A stretch of DNA of 64,000 bases from Mycolicibacterium rhodesiae NBB3 (GCF_000230895.2 NC_016604.1:1054001-1118000), one strand, 5' to 3'; shown: positions 37,727-46,819, counted from the stretch's first letter. The notes: a model not told the origin generated them from the letters alone. Translations and numbers: made by a program.

Positions 37727-38440
37727 GTGACACGGGTGCTGATCGCCGACGACGACACCGTCGTGCGTGATGTCGTGCGCCGGTATCTGGAGCGCGACGG
37801 CCTCGAGGTGTCGATCGCCCACGACGGTAGAGAGGCGCTGCGCCTGCTCGGTTCTCAACGGATCGACGTCGCGGTGCTCGATGTGATGATGCCCGGCCAG
37901 GACGGGCTCACGCTGTGCCGCACGCTGCGGCAGCGCGGCGACTACTCGATTCCGGTGATCCTGCTGACCGCGCTCGGGGAGGAGGACGACCGGATCGCCG
38001 GACTCGAGGCGGGCGCCGACGATTATCTGACCAAACCGTTCAGTCCTCGTGAGCTCGCGCTGCGGGTGCGGTCGGTGCTGCGCCGTGCGCCTACGCCGTC
38101 GGGTCCGATGGCGCTCGACATCACCGTGGGCGATTTGGCCGTGTCGACGGCTGCGCGGTCGGTGACTGTTGCGGGAGAACCGATTTCGCTGACCAACCGT
38201 GAATTCGATCTGCTGATGTTCTTCCTGACACACACCGACACCGTGTTCTCGCGTGAGGAACTGCTGAAGCAGGTGTGGCGGTGGGACTTCGGCGATCTGT
38301 CCACCGTGACGGTGCACGTGAAGCGGTTACGGTCCAAGCTCGGTGCCGCGCATCGGGTGCAGACGGTGTGGGGACGCGGGTACCTGTGGGCGGGCGGGGG
38401 TACGCCCTCGCGCGAAGAGCGGAAACCGAGTGCCAACTGA
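37727..38440 (+). CDS. OmpR/PhoB-family response regulator
   Basis: The 237-residue protein has a receiver domain at residues 3-118: acidic pocket DDD at 8-10, phospho-acceptor D52 in VAVLDVMMPG, T/S in LTALG and K in YLTKPFS. The C-terminal winged-helix domain follows (ISLTNREFDLLMFFLTHTDTVFSREELLKQVWRWDFGDLSTVTVHVKRLRSKLG). It dimerises on DNA after phosphorylation. The adjoining histidine kinase gene overlaps by 11 nt, so they form one two-component system. The start is a GTG at 37727. The stimulus is unknown. Confidence 0.93.
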   Translation: MTRVLIADDDTVVRDVVRRYLERDGLEVSIAHDGREALRLLGSQRIDVAVLDVMMPGQDGLTLCRTLRQRGDYSIPVILLTALGEEDDRIAGLEAGADDYLTKPFSPRELALRVRSVLRRAPTPSGPMALDITVGDLAVSTAARSVTVAGEPISLTNREFDLLMFFLTHTDTVFSREELLKQVWRWDFGDLSTVTVHVKRLRSKLGAAHRVQTVWGRGYLWAGGGTPSREERKPSAN

Positions 38441-39455
38441 CTTGTGGGAGATGGCCTGGTGGGCGCTGGCCTGCTCGGTGCCGGTGGTTCTCGCCGGGGC
38501 GATCATCATCCGGTTGGCGCGGTCGTGGTCGCTGGCGGTCAGCATGGTCGCTCTGGTCCTCATTCCCGTGCTGGCGACCTTCACCGGCGTCCTCGGCGCC
38601 AGCGGATTCATGCTCACCGACACCTTCGAGCAGACCGCCGTCGTGCTGGTGATCGTCTCGGTGGTGACCATTCCTGCGGCGGTGATGCTCGCGCGCTACC
38701 AGGCCCGCCGCACCGTATGGGAGCAGGAGATCCGCGACTCCGAACGTGCCGCGGAGCAGTCGCGACGGCGCCTGGTGGCGTTCGTGAGCCACGACCTGCG
38801 CACGCCGTTGGCTGGCATCCGGGCGGTTGCGGAGGCGATCGCGGACGGCGTCGTACCCGATGCGGAAGTCCAGGTGCACGCGAAAACCATTGAACAGGAA
38901 TCGATTCGGCTCGCCGAGATGGTCGACGACCTGTTCGAGATGTCGAAGATCAATGCGGGTGCGGTACAGCCCGTCTTCGACAGGGTGGCGCTGGACGAGG
39001 TCGTCGACGATGTCCTGGCCGCGCACCGGATCGCCGCCGAACGTGCGGGCGTGCACCTGGTGGCCGAGTTGCCGTCGAAGCCGGTGCGGGTTGTCGGTAG
39101 CGACCGAGCCCTGGTGCGGGTGCTGTCGAACCTGGTCGCGAATGCGATCGCGCACACGCCGGAGGGCGGTCAGGTTTCACTGGCGCTGGGCGCCGACGAG
39201 AACGGCGCATGGGCCCGGGTCGACGACACCGGCGTGGGGATTTCCGAGACAGATCTCCCCCGGGTGTTCGACGTCGCATATCGCGGTTCCAACGACCGTG
39301 TGCCGCGCGCGGATTCGTCGCTACCGAGCGGATCGGGACTCGGTCTTGCCATCGCAGCGGGTCTGGTGCAGGCCCACCGCGGAACGCTGTCGGCGCACAA
39401 CCTCGACACGGGTGCACGATTCGAGGTGCGGCTGCCGCTCGCGACTGGCGACTGA
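38430..39455 (+). CDS. Two-component sensor histidine kinase
   Basis: The kinase has 341 residues with two N-terminal membrane helices (about 9-28 and 33-57, plus a third at 70-88), then a cytoplasmic helix, the phospho-acceptor His (H121) in VAFVSHDLRTPLAGIRAVAE, an HATPase domain with N-box VLSNLVANAIAHTPEGG and G boxes VDDTGVGISETDLPRVFD and GSGLGLAIAAGLVQAHRG. It has no large extracytoplasmic sensor domain, so it probably senses within the membrane or a neighbouring protein. The GTG at 38430 overlaps the regulator gene by 11 nt. Partner: the response regulator at 37727. Confidence 0.92.
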   Translation: MPTDLWEMAWWALACSVPVVLAGAIIIRLARSWSLAVSMVALVLIPVLATFTGVLGASGFMLTDTFEQTAVVLVIVSVVTIPAAVMLARYQARRTVWEQEIRDSERAAEQSRRRLVAFVSHDLRTPLAGIRAVAEAIADGVVPDAEVQVHAKTIEQESIRLAEMVDDLFEMSKINAGAVQPVFDRVALDEVVDDVLAAHRIAAERAGVHLVAELPSKPVRVVGSDRALVRVLSNLVANAIAHTPEGGQVSLALGADENGAWARVDDTGVGISETDLPRVFDVAYRGSNDRVPRADSSLPSGSGLGLAIAAGLVQAHRGTLSAHNLDTGARFEVRLPLATGD

Positions 39456-39573
39456 AATCCCGAGCGGCTCCGTCGAGAAGCACGACGCCACCTTTTCAGC
39501 AAGCTGATGCTGCCTTGAACAGAACCGCCTGGCGCTCGCGCGTCCTGACCTTTTCAGCGCCCCGGCTGGTTTT

Positions 39574-39587
39574 TGAATGATCACTCA
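39574..39587. promoter_or_regulatory. TGANTGATCANTCA palindrome before a Ddn-like gene
   Basis: TGAATGATCACTCA is palindromic in 12 of 14 bases and lies in an AT-rich pocket 39 nt before the Ddn-like gene at 39626. It looks like a TetR-type operator, but no TetR gene is adjacent, so the regulator must be elsewhere. Confidence 0.45.
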
Positions 39588-39625
39588 ACTATCATCGGTG
39601 ACCAGACGAGGCGAGGAGGCCGACG

Positions 39626-40075
39626 ATGACTACGAAGAGTGCCGATAAGGCGCGGCGGAAGTTCAAGTTCGAGCGAGGCATGGGACGCATCGTGATGAAC
39701 CCGGTTGTCGCGGCGCTCGACCGCCTCGGCATCCGCTCGTCACTCGTGGTGGAACTCGAGACCGTCGGCCGTAAGTCAGGAGAACCGCGCCGGGTGCCGT
39801 TGGCCGGCCGCGTCGAGGGCAACGACCTGTGGGTGATCTCGCAACACGGCCGCCGCGCGGGCTGGGCATACAACATTGCCGCGAACCCGAATGTGCGTGT
39901 GCGAGTCGACAACGAGTGGCGCACCGGCACCGCCACTTTCGAGCCCGATGACGACGTGCGCGCCCGCGGACGCAGCTTCGGGGGCCGCGGCAGACTGGCC
40001 CAGTCGGCCACCGCGCTGACGATGCGCGCGATGGAGAGCGACCCGATCTCGGTGCGGATCGCGCTCGTGAGCTGA
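39626..40075 (+). CDS. Ddn-like F420-dependent nitroreductase family protein
   Basis: The 149-residue protein belongs to the Ddn family. The F420 loop is SLVVELETVGRKSGEPRRVPLAGRVEGNDLWVISQHGRRAGWAYNIAANPNVRVRVDNEW (GRKSG..R.VPL and AGWAYNI.ANP). It carries an unusually basic start (KSADKARRKFKFERGMG). The C-terminal half runs through GGRGRLAQSATALTMRAMES. It probably binds F420 and reduces a quinone or other electrophile. The gene is alone, between the two-component genes and a lipoprotein gene, with a palindromic site upstream. Confidence 0.88.
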   Translation: MTTKSADKARRKFKFERGMGRIVMNPVVAALDRLGIRSSLVVELETVGRKSGEPRRVPLAGRVEGNDLWVISQHGRRAGWAYNIAANPNVRVRVDNEWRTGTATFEPDDDVRARGRSFGGRGRLAQSATALTMRAMESDPISVRIALVS

Positions 40076-40145
40076 GTTCGCGCCTTCGGTTTTCGTGCGC
40101 GCCGGGGTGGGTAGTTCCACCGGGTCGGCAGGAAACGGAGGAACT

Positions 40146-40535
40146 GTGAACGGTCAGGTGAGAACGGCGGTCGCCATGTTCGGCGGCGCGGCCGCGATGG
40201 TGTTGATGGTGGGTTGTGGCGGCGGCGATGAAGGCGACTCGACCAGCACCACCAGCACGACGACATCAACGACGTCTGCAACAACGACGACGACGGCTCC
40301 GGCGACGACGGCTCCGGCGACGACGGCCGCGCCCGGTGGCACCGGCACCGTTCCGGGTGGTCCCACGGGCGGCGGGGATGCAGACGGCGGTGGCGGATCG
40401 ATCCCCGGTGGTCCCACGGGCAGCGGCGGTCCCGGCGGGGGTGGCGGCGGCATTCCGGGCGGCCCGTCAGGAGGCGGCGGTCCAGGCGGGGGTGGCGGCT
40501 GCGTCCCCGGCGTCGGCTGCGTCGAAGTCCCGTAA
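40146..40535 (+). CDS. Thr/Gly/Pro-rich putative lipoprotein
   Basis: The 129-residue protein starts with a signal sequence (VRTAVAMFGGAAAMVLMVG) and a lipobox MVGC that should be cleaved and lipidated at the Cys. A run of Thr and Ser (TSTTSTTTSTTSATTTTTAP) follows, which may be O-mannosylated. The second half consists of IPGGPtGsGGPGGGGG repeats and ends GCVPGVGCVEVP with two Cys. The start is the GTG at 40146 with ACGGAGGA before it. Function unknown; it may be a cell-wall spacer. Codon bias and low complexity make its homology hard to judge. Confidence 0.7.
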   Translation: MNGQVRTAVAMFGGAAAMVLMVGCGGGDEGDSTSTTSTTTSTTSATTTTTAPATTAPATTAAPGGTGTVPGGPTGGGDADGGGGSIPGGPTGSGGPGGGGGGIPGGPSGGGGPGGGGGCVPGVGCVEVP

Positions 40536-40545
40536 TTTCGAACGA

Positions 40546-40586
40546 CCCGAGCGCCGGGCTACGCCAACCGTGGCCCGGCGCTCGGG
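40546..40586. terminator. GC-rich intrinsic-type hairpin after the lipoprotein gene
   Basis: CCCGAGCGCCGGGC (40546-40559) pairs perfectly with GCCCGGCGCTCGGG (40573-40586), a 14-bp stem with a 13-nt loop. It lies 10 nt after the lipoprotein stop. There is no U-tract, as is common in actinobacteria. Confidence 0.8.
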
Positions 40587-40690
40587 CACGTTCGGGGAAC
40601 CCCGTCCCCCGATCGGCGGATGGCTGATTCCCCTGTCCATGCGCTGATCAGCGGATACACGAGTGCCCCGGGACGCGGAACAGTCGCGTC

Positions 40691-41956
40691 ATGGCCATCA
40701 CGCAGCCCGATCGACTCGTCCTCCGAGGCGCTGGGGACCGGCGCATGGTGGCGATCCTGCTGCTGGTGATCCCGCTCAGTCAGATCGGGCTCGACGTCTA
40801 CACCCCCGCGCTCCCGGAAATGACCGCAGCTTTCGACGCCTCGAACGAACTCGTGCAGAACACCGTGACCGCCTACATCCTCGGTATGAGCGTCTCGTTC
40901 ATCCCGACCGGGTTGATCGCCGACGCTGTGGGCCGCAAGCGGGTGTTGCTCGCCGGCGCCGGGTTGTTGGCTCTGACGAGTGTCGGCTGCGCCGTGGCGG
41001 TCAACCTCACGCTGCTGCTCGGAATGCGATTCATCCAGGGCATCGGCGCCAGCGGGTGCCTGCTGATGGCGGCGGCTATCGCGGCCGACCGCTTTCGCGG
41101 CGCGAAGCTGGTTTCGGTTCTCGGCCTGCTGGGCGCGGCGTGGGGGGCGGCGCCTGTGCTGGCACCGGCGGTCGGCGGATTCGTCGTCGCGCACGGTTCG
41201 TGGCGCCTGGTGTTCGTGCTCTTCGCCGTGGCCGTCGCCGCGGTCACGCTCCTCGTCGCCAAGACGATGCCAGAAACGCTGCCCGCGCATCGCCGAGCAC
41301 CCATCGACCTGCGGGCGGCGGCCGGCGTGCTCGGTGAGGCTCTGCGGCACAGGGTCTTCCTCGGATTCGTCGTGATGTTCGGTTTGATAGGCGCAGCGCA
41401 GATGGTGTTCGGCGTCGTCGGCCCTTTCCTGTTCGAAGGCGGGCTCGGATTCTCCCCTGCCGCATACGGGTTGGTCGCTCTGATCGTCGGGACGGCGAAC
41501 CTTGCGGGCGAGCTGGCGTGTGGCGGTCTCGCCCAGCGCACCACCACCCGCCGACTCGCCCTCGCCGCGTGGAGCGTGATGATTCTGGGCGCGACGACAC
41601 TGGTCGTCTCGGCCGAGACCGTCGGCGTGCACGGATGGGTCATCACACTCGGCGCAGCGTTGGTGCTGTGCGGAATCGGGGTGCTGGATCCTCAGAGCAA
41701 GGGCCTGGCGATGGGCGTCTTCGACAGGAACATCGGACTGATCGGCGGACTGGTCAACACGTGCTGCTATCTGATCGTGAGCGCGGCCATGGCCTTGATG
41801 GCCTACCTGCCGGAGAGCTCACAGGCGCCGCTCGGCTGGTTCTATCTCGCCTCGGGAGTCGCCTTCGTCGTGATCTTGCTCGTCACCGTGCGCCAGGAAG
41901 CTACTCCGGTAGCGAGTTGCTCAGCCGTTCCGTCGCAGCCAGATAGTCCTCGATGA
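40691..41956 (+). CDS. MFS transporter, Bcr/CflA-type drug exporter
   Basis: The 421-residue protein has twelve hydrophobic helices. Motif A of the MFS is GLIADAVGRKRVLLAGAGLLALTSVGC after helix 2. The region QIGLDVYTPALPEMTAAFD is the start seen in Bcr/CflA multidrug exporters. It probably uses the proton gradient to expel small molecules. Its 3' end overlaps the convergent nitronate monooxygenase gene by 56 nt. The ATG at 40691 gives the standard N-terminus; no close upstream regulator is visible. Confidence 0.9.
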   Translation: MAITQPDRLVLRGAGDRRMVAILLLVIPLSQIGLDVYTPALPEMTAAFDASNELVQNTVTAYILGMSVSFIPTGLIADAVGRKRVLLAGAGLLALTSVGCAVAVNLTLLLGMRFIQGIGASGCLLMAAAIAADRFRGAKLVSVLGLLGAAWGAAPVLAPAVGGFVVAHGSWRLVFVLFAVAVAAVTLLVAKTMPETLPAHRRAPIDLRAAAGVLGEALRHRVFLGFVVMFGLIGAAQMVFGVVGPFLFEGGLGFSPAAYGLVALIVGTANLAGELACGGLAQRTTTRRLALAAWSVMILGATTLVVSAETVGVHGWVITLGAALVLCGIGVLDPQSKGLAMGVFDRNIGLIGGLVNTCCYLIVSAAMALMAYLPESSQAPLGWFYLASGVAFVVILLVTVRQEATPVASCSAVPSQPDSPR

Positions 41957-43018
41957 ACTCTCGCACCACTTCTCTGGCAGGTTTCACCTTGTTCATCAAG
42001 CCGACGCCCTGCCCCACGAAGTAGGTGGCCAGCGCCTGCGCGCCGGGATGCCCCTGTGCGGCAAGCACATCCACGCGACGGATGACGGGCTCGGCGAGCA
42101 TCGACTGCAGCGGAAGCGGCAAGGTCTTGTGGCCACCCGCGTGCGGCTGCCACGCGTCGGTCCAGTCGGACACGAGCTGTCGCGCCGGCTTCCCTGTCCG
42201 GCCCGTGGAGCGAATGGTGTCGCGCGACGACGCGGCAAGGAACTTCTGCACCGTGTGCGGCGCGGTCTCGGCCTCCTCGGTCGTCAGCCACACCGAGCCC
42301 GTCCACGCGCCGTCGGCCCCCATCGCGACCGACGCGGCCATCTGCCTGCCCGTGACGATGCCGCCGGCGGCCAGCACCGGAACCGCGCCCGCGATGGCTT
42401 CGATGACCTCCGGGATGAGCACCATCGTCGTCACCTCGCCGCAGTGCCCACCCGCCTCGGTGCCCTGCGCGACGATCAGGTCGACACCCGCGGCGACCTG
42501 CTTGACCGCGTGCTCCTTCGCGCCGACCAGCGCGGCAACGGGCACGCCGTGCTCCTTGCCAGCCTCGATCATGTAGTCCGGCGGCACGCCCAGGGCGTTG
42601 GCGATCAACTTGATCGGGTGGCTCATCGCCACGTCGAGCAACTCCTTGCCGGTGTTGCCGGACAGCGACGCGCCACCGATGTGCGGTTTGGCCTCGGACT
42701 CGATGTCATGCGCGGCGAGTATCTCGGCGACGTAGCCCCGGTACTCGTCAGGGATGCGGGCGGCCAGGTCGGCCGACGACAACTTCTCGCCCTTACCCTC
42801 GTAGGTGGCGGCACGATCAGGTCGACACCGTAGGACCTGCCGCCGACGTTCTCGTCGATCCACGACAGCTCCTGATCCAGCTGTTCGGGCGTGTACGCCG
42901 TCCCACCGAGGACGCCGAATCCTCCGGCGTTGGACACCGCGGCCACCACGTCTCGACAGTGGCTGAACGCGAAGAGCGGGAAATCGATGCCGTATTGCTC
43001 ACAAATGGCGGGCTTCAC
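41901..43018 (-). pseudogene. Nitronate monooxygenase-like protein, frameshifted
   Basis: Two reading frames together give one protein of about 372 residues, an FMN-dependent nitronate monooxygenase. The first part reads YGIDFPLFAFSHCRDVVAAVSNAGGFGVLGGTAYTPEQL and GVDLIVP; the second continues ATYEGKGEKL, then LIVAQGTEAGGHCGEV, VPVLAAGGIVTGRQMAASVAMGADGAWTGSVWL. They are joined by a one-base deletion near 42806-42813 (total 1,118 nt, one short of a multiple of three). A sequencing error is possible. The start is the GTG at 43018. The family oxidises nitroalkanes or acts as 2-nitropropane dioxygenase. Confidence 0.82.
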
Positions 43019-43031
43019 GTCACCAGTATTA

Positions 43032-43850
43032 CTAAGTGACACCGGTCGACGACAAGAACCCTCGGATCTCCCCGATCATCTGCGGGCCGTCGAGGAACGC
43101 GGCGTCGTTGTGCCCCGCCCCCGGCACCACCACGTATCGCTTCGGCTCGTTGGCCGCGTCGTAGAGTCGCCTGCTCATCGACTCGGGTACGACGTCGTCG
43201 CGGTCGCCCGCGATGACCAGCAGTGGCATGTGCAGGGATCCGATGCGGTCGATCGAGGGATAGCGGTCGCGCAGCAGCTGTCTGGCAGGCAACCACGGGT
43301 AGTGAGACGACACCACGTCAGCCAGCGTCGTGAAGGGTGAACGCAGGATCAACGCGGCAGGCGGCTTCTCGACCGCGAGGCCGACAGCGACTGCGGCGCC
43401 GAGCGATTCGCCGAAGTACACGATCTTGTCGACCCCGGGTTGGGCCGCCAGCCAGGCCTGCGCCGCGCGCGCATCGGAGGCCGTCGAGCGTTCCGACGGC
43501 TGGCCCGGGTTGCCGCCGAAGCCGCGGTAGTCGTACAGCAGCACCGAGAGACCCATCCCGTTCAGCGCGGCAGCCAGTTTGGTGAGCATCGACCGGTCGC
43601 CAGCGTTTCCGTGGCACACCAGCACGGCGGGCCCACCACCGGCAACCGGGAAATACCAAGCACCCAAACGGGTTCCGTCGTCGGTCTCGAGAACGACATC
43701 CTGACCGTTGGGCAATGCCGTCACAGCCGACGGCACCGGTCCGGGCGAGGGGTAGTAGATCAACCGCCACTGCTGCCACCACGCCAGCGCCACCAGGCCC
43801 GACGCGAGGAGTGCCACGACGGCGGCAATCGCCACCAGACGCCGCATCAT
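43032..43850 (-). CDS. Secreted or membrane-anchored alpha/beta hydrolase
   Basis: The 272-residue protein begins with a hydrophobic N-terminus (LVAIAAVVALLASGLVALAWWQQ) that anchors or exports it. The fold is clear: VLVCHGNAGDRSMLTKLAAAL, LLYDYRGFGG, and nucleophile elbow VYFGESLGAAVAVGL (G-x-S-x-G). Asp and His lie in LVIAGDRDDVVP and GAGHNDA. It resembles the BAAT/DUF1749-like hydrolases of bacteria (YqiA/FrsA group). The substrate is unknown. Its ATG at 43850 overlaps the epimerase stop by 4 nt, so the two are coupled. Confidence 0.85.
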   Translation of the reverse strand: MMRRLVAIAAVVALLASGLVALAWWQQWRLIYYPSPGPVPSAVTALPNGQDVVLETDDGTRLGAWYFPVAGGGPAVLVCHGNAGDRSMLTKLAAALNGMGLSVLLYDYRGFGGNPGQPSERSTASDARAAQAWLAAQPGVDKIVYFGESLGAAVAVGLAVEKPPAALILRSPFTTLADVVSSHYPWLPARQLLRDRYPSIDRIGSLHMPLLVIAGDRDDVVPESMSRRLYDAANEPKRYVVVPGAGHNDAAFLDGPQMIGEIRGFLSSTGVT

Positions 43851-44878
43851 GTCCTCAACGGGGCGTAGGCGAACTCACGCAGACCGTCGCGCGGATCCAC
43901 GGCTGCATGAAATCCCAGTAACCGAGACGCTTTGGCGGGGTCGGCGACGATATGGCGGACGTCGCCATTGCGGTACTGACCGGTCACCACGGGCGCCGCG
44001 TCCCCGCGCGCCTCGCACAACTGGGTGGCCACTTCCATGATCGAGATCGGGCGCCCCGAGCAGACGTTGAACGCGTCGAACCCGGTCCCCTCGGATTCGA
44101 CAGCTGCCACGTTGGCCGCTGCGACATCGTCAACGTGTACGAAATCGCGCATCTGGCCACCGTCCTCGAAAACTCTTGGCACATCGCCTGATTCCAGCTC
44201 CGACCGGAAGATCGCCGCGACCCCGGAGTAGGGGGTGTCGCGCGGCATGTGCGGGCCGTACACGTTGTGATACCGCAATGCGGTGACCGAACCCGCGGCC
44301 GCCTCGGCCCACGCCAGCGCGTAATGCTCCTGAGCGGTCTTACTCGCCGCGTACAGGCTGCGCGGTCGCAGCGGTGCATCCTCGGCAACGAGTCGCCACG
44401 CGACCGTCGCACCGCAGATCGGGCAGCGATGCTCGAACACACCGTCGTCGAGATCGGTCCGCGAGCGCGGCAACGGCTCGATCGGCCCGTGCTCCGCGCA
44501 GTCGTATCGACCCTGGCCGTAGACCACCATCGACGAGGCGAGCACCAACCGACGGCAGTCCTTGGCGAACATCTCTGCGAGCAGAACCGCTGTCCCGTAG
44601 TCGTTGTGACTGCCGTAGGACGGCGCGTCGGCGGCGTTCACCCCGGCACCCACCACCGCAGCCTGGTGGCATACGACGTCCACACCGGACAGCAGCGACG
44701 CCAGGGCGGATGCGTCACGGACGTCGATCACGTGACAGTCCGGCGGCGGCTGGGCATCCGGACCGTGTGCGGCGGCAAGCATGACGTCGACACCGATGAC
44801 GTCGTGCCCCGCCTCGCGAAGGGCGGCGCCGACACGGGATCCGATGAAACCGGCCGCACCCGTCAGCAGGACCCTCAC
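43847..44878 (-). CDS. NAD-dependent sugar epimerase/dehydratase (GalE-like, with CPxC insert)
   Basis: The 343-residue extended SDR starts [20 protein letters not shown] (GxxGxxG). The active-site YxxxK is YAASK near residue 185, with SSMVVYG earlier. An unusual insert reads RYDCAEHGPIEPL and HRCPICGATVAW, containing three Cys (CPxC plus one) that may bind zinc or a cofactor. The family is nucleotide-sugar 4-epimerase-like, from memory Rv0536 (galE3). The GTG at 44878 overlaps the phosphorylase stop by 4 nt, and the hydrolase gene follows with another overlap. Confidence 0.87.
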   Translation of the reverse strand: MRVLLTGAAGFIGSRVGAALREAGHDVIGVDVMLAAAHGPDAQPPPDCHVIDVRDASALASLLSGVDVVCHQAAVVGAGVNAADAPSYGSHNDYGTAVLLAEMFAKDCRRLVLASSMVVYGQGRYDCAEHGPIEPLPRSRTDLDDGVFEHRCPICGATVAWRLVAEDAPLRPRSLYAASKTAQEHYALAWAEAAAGSVTALRYHNVYGPHMPRDTPYSGVAAIFRSELESGDVPRVFEDGGQMRDFVHVDDVAAANVAAVESEGTGFDAFNVCSGRPISIMEVATQLCEARGDAAPVVTGQYRNGDVRHIVADPAKASRLLGFHAAVDPRDGLREFAYAPLRT

Positions 44879-45654
44879 GGCAGGTCGAAGGGGAGTTGGA
44901 CGCCCTCGTGAGGCAGGCAATGCTCGCAGGAATTTTGTGCGCCTGCCACGTTCTCAATGGCCTCGTGCACGAGCTTCTTGAACGGCACCAGGTTGCGCTC
45001 GAACTCCGCGAACACATCGACGGCACGTACCGCGGTTCCGCTGTCGATGCCCGCATCCACATCTGTCACCAAAGCGATTGCCGCATAGCACATCTCGAGC
45101 TCGCGAGCCAACACCGCCTCCGGGTAGCCGGTCATGTTCACCAGGGTGAACCCCTGACTCGCGAACCATCGGCTTTCGGCCCTGGTGGAGAACCGCGGCC
45201 CCTGAACCACCACCATCGTCCCGCCGTCCACCACCCCGGGCAGGTCGGCCGCGGCGGCTCGCAGCATCGGGCAGTACGGATCGGCGAACCCGACGTGGAT
45301 GCCGCCGGAGTCGAAGTAGGTGTCGTCACGCCCGCTGGTGCGGTCGACGAGCTGATCGGGCACCACCATCGCACCCGGGCCCAGCTCTGGGGTCAGACTG
45401 CCGACCGCGCACGGGCCGAAGATCCGCCGGACGCCCAGCGCGCGCAGGGCCCACATGTTCGCGCGGTACGGCACGGTGTGCGGGGAGAACTCGTGCCCGA
45501 CACCGTGGCGCGGCAGAAAAGCCACCTCATGGTCCCCGACGGCGCCGATGGTGATCTGGGCACTCGGTGAACCGTAGGGGGTGTCCAGGCTGATACTGCG
45601 GGCGTCCGAACCGAAGAACGTATAGAACCCGCTACCGCCGATGACTCCGAGCAA
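44875..45654 (-). CDS. mtnP: S-methyl-5'-thioadenosine phosphorylase
   Basis: The 259-residue protein is an MTA phosphorylase of the PNP/MtnP family. It starts [13 protein letters not shown] (phosphate-binding GGSGFY), has [47 protein letters not shown] and [32 protein letters not shown], the MTA-specific substrate pocket. It removes the polyamine/SAM by-product MTA. The start is a TTG at 45654, immediately after a TAG stop of the small gene, so it is coupled to it. From memory it is Rv0535. It is in one direction with the epimerase and the alpha/beta hydrolase. Confidence 0.9.
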   Translation of the reverse strand: MLGVIGGSGFYTFFGSDARSISLDTPYGSPSAQITIGAVGDHEVAFLPRHGVGHEFSPHTVPYRANMWALRALGVRRIFGPCAVGSLTPELGPGAMVVPDQLVDRTSGRDDTYFDSGGIHVGFADPYCPMLRAAAADLPGVVDGGTMVVVQGPRFSTRAESRWFASQGFTLVNMTGYPEAVLARELEMCYAAIALVTDVDAGIDSGTAVRAVDVFAEFERNLVPFKKLVHEAIENVAGAQNSCEHCLPHEGVQLPFDLP

Positions 45655-45873
45655 CTACTCGCCCGGGGTTTCTTCCTCGACCGGCCGCGCCGCGCGCCTT
45701 GCCCCGTCGCGGATCTCGAAGACGTCTGTCGCGAAGCCGCCGATGGCGTTCGCGACATCCTTCACCGCGGTGGTGATGATCGAGGCCACGTCGCCGACGG
45801 TCGACGCGCCGGACTCGACGATCTCCTGCACGGCGTCCTTGCGGATCTCCGACTTGCTGAGTCGCTCCTCCAT
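45655..45873 (-). CDS. Small conserved hypothetical protein
   Basis: This 72-residue protein reads [63 protein letters not shown]. It is helical, has no signal peptide, and no recognised domain. The central [22 protein letters not shown] segment could be a membrane-associated amphipathic helix. It ends with the TAG that immediately precedes the TTG start of the MTA phosphorylase, and it is divergent from menA 70 nt away. It appears to be a mycobacterial gene of unknown function. Confidence 0.65.
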   Translation of the reverse strand: MEERLSKSEIRKDAVQEIVESGASTVGDVASIITTAVKDVANAIGGFATDVFEIRDGARRAARPVEEETPGE

Positions 45874-45943
45874 GGGATCAGTCTGCCATGGCTGCGGTGC
45901 CGGACTCGCGGACTGCGACAACGCCCGTGCAAGACTTGCGCGC

Positions 45944-46819
45944 GTGGCCAGTTTCGCGCAGTGGGTGGAAGGTGCCCGACCCAGGACACTGCCCAATGCG
46001 ATCGCCCCGGTCATCGCAGGCACCGGCGCGGCCGCCTGGTTGCACGGTCTGTGCTGGTGGAAGGCTCTCCTCGCGATGGTCGTCGCGGTCGCGATGATCG
46101 TCGGCGTCAACTACGCCAACGATTACTCCGACGGAATCCGCGGGACCGACGATGTGCGGGCGGGGCCGCTGAGGCTGGTGGGATCGAAGGTGGCCACCCC
46201 GCGGTCGGTGCTGACGGCGGCCGTCATCAGCCTGGTCATCGCGGCGGTGTCGGGACTCGCGCTGGCGTGGTTCAGCGCTCCGTGGTTGATCGTCGTCGGC
46301 GGGCTGTGCATTGCCGGCGCATGGCTGTACACCGGTGGGTCCAAGCCGTACGGATACCTCGGACTCGGCGAGGTTGCGGTGTTCGTGTTCTTCGGCCTCG
46401 TCGCCGTGCTCGGCACCCAGTACACACAGGCGTTGCGGATCGACTGGGTCGGCGCTGCGATGGCTGTCGCGATGGGCGCCATGTCGTCGGCGGTGCTGGT
46501 GGCCAACAACCTTCGAGACATCCCGACCGACAAAGAATCGGGCAAGATCACGCTGGCCGTGCGCCTCGGCGACGCTCGCACCCGCCTGCTGTACCAGGGC
46601 CTTCTGGCGGTGGCATTCGCACTGACGCTGGTGCTGGCGTTCGCGACGCCGTGGGCGGCGGTCGGTCTGGTGGCGCTGCCGCTGGCTCTACGTGCCGCGG
46701 GCCCCGTGCGAAAGGGCCTCGGCGGCAAGGAATTGATCCCGGTCCTGCGTGACACCGGACTGACAATGCTCGTCTGGTCGATCGCGGTCGCCGCATCTCT
46801 GGCGATTTCGGTGCGCTGA
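45944..46819 (+). CDS. menA: 1,4-Dihydroxy-2-naphthoate octaprenyltransferase (MenA)
   Basis: MenA joins DHNA with a polyprenyl diphosphate to make demethylmenaquinone. The 291-residue membrane protein has the UbiA-family motifs [23 protein letters not shown] (NDxxDxxxxxD) and [26 protein letters not shown] (second Asp motif, DxxxD), with eight or nine hydrophobic helices. The start is the GTG at 45944. Its last codons AISVR and stop lie inside a hairpin arm that also follows the DJ-1 gene at 2500, a shared C-terminal sequence that probably comes from the hairpin repeat rather than protein homology. Confidence 0.95.
   Translation: MASFAQWVEGARPRTLPNAIAPVIAGTGAAAWLHGLCWWKALLAMVVAVAMIVGVNYANDYSDGIRGTDDVRAGPLRLVGSKVATPRSVLTAAVISLVIAAVSGLALAWFSAPWLIVVGGLCIAGAWLYTGGSKPYGYLGLGEVAVFVFFGLVAVLGTQYTQALRIDWVGAAMAVAMGAMSSAVLVANNLRDIPTDKESGKITLAVRLGDARTRLLYQGLLAVAFALTLVLAFATPWAAVGLVALPLALRAAGPVRKGLGGKELIPVLRDTGLTMLVWSIAVAASLAISVR

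Noticed and set aside
36968..38317. A 449-codon frame extending the GT2 gene upstream over the response regulator.
   Set aside because: The extra N-terminal part is antisense to the two-component genes; GT2 similarity starts at 37624.
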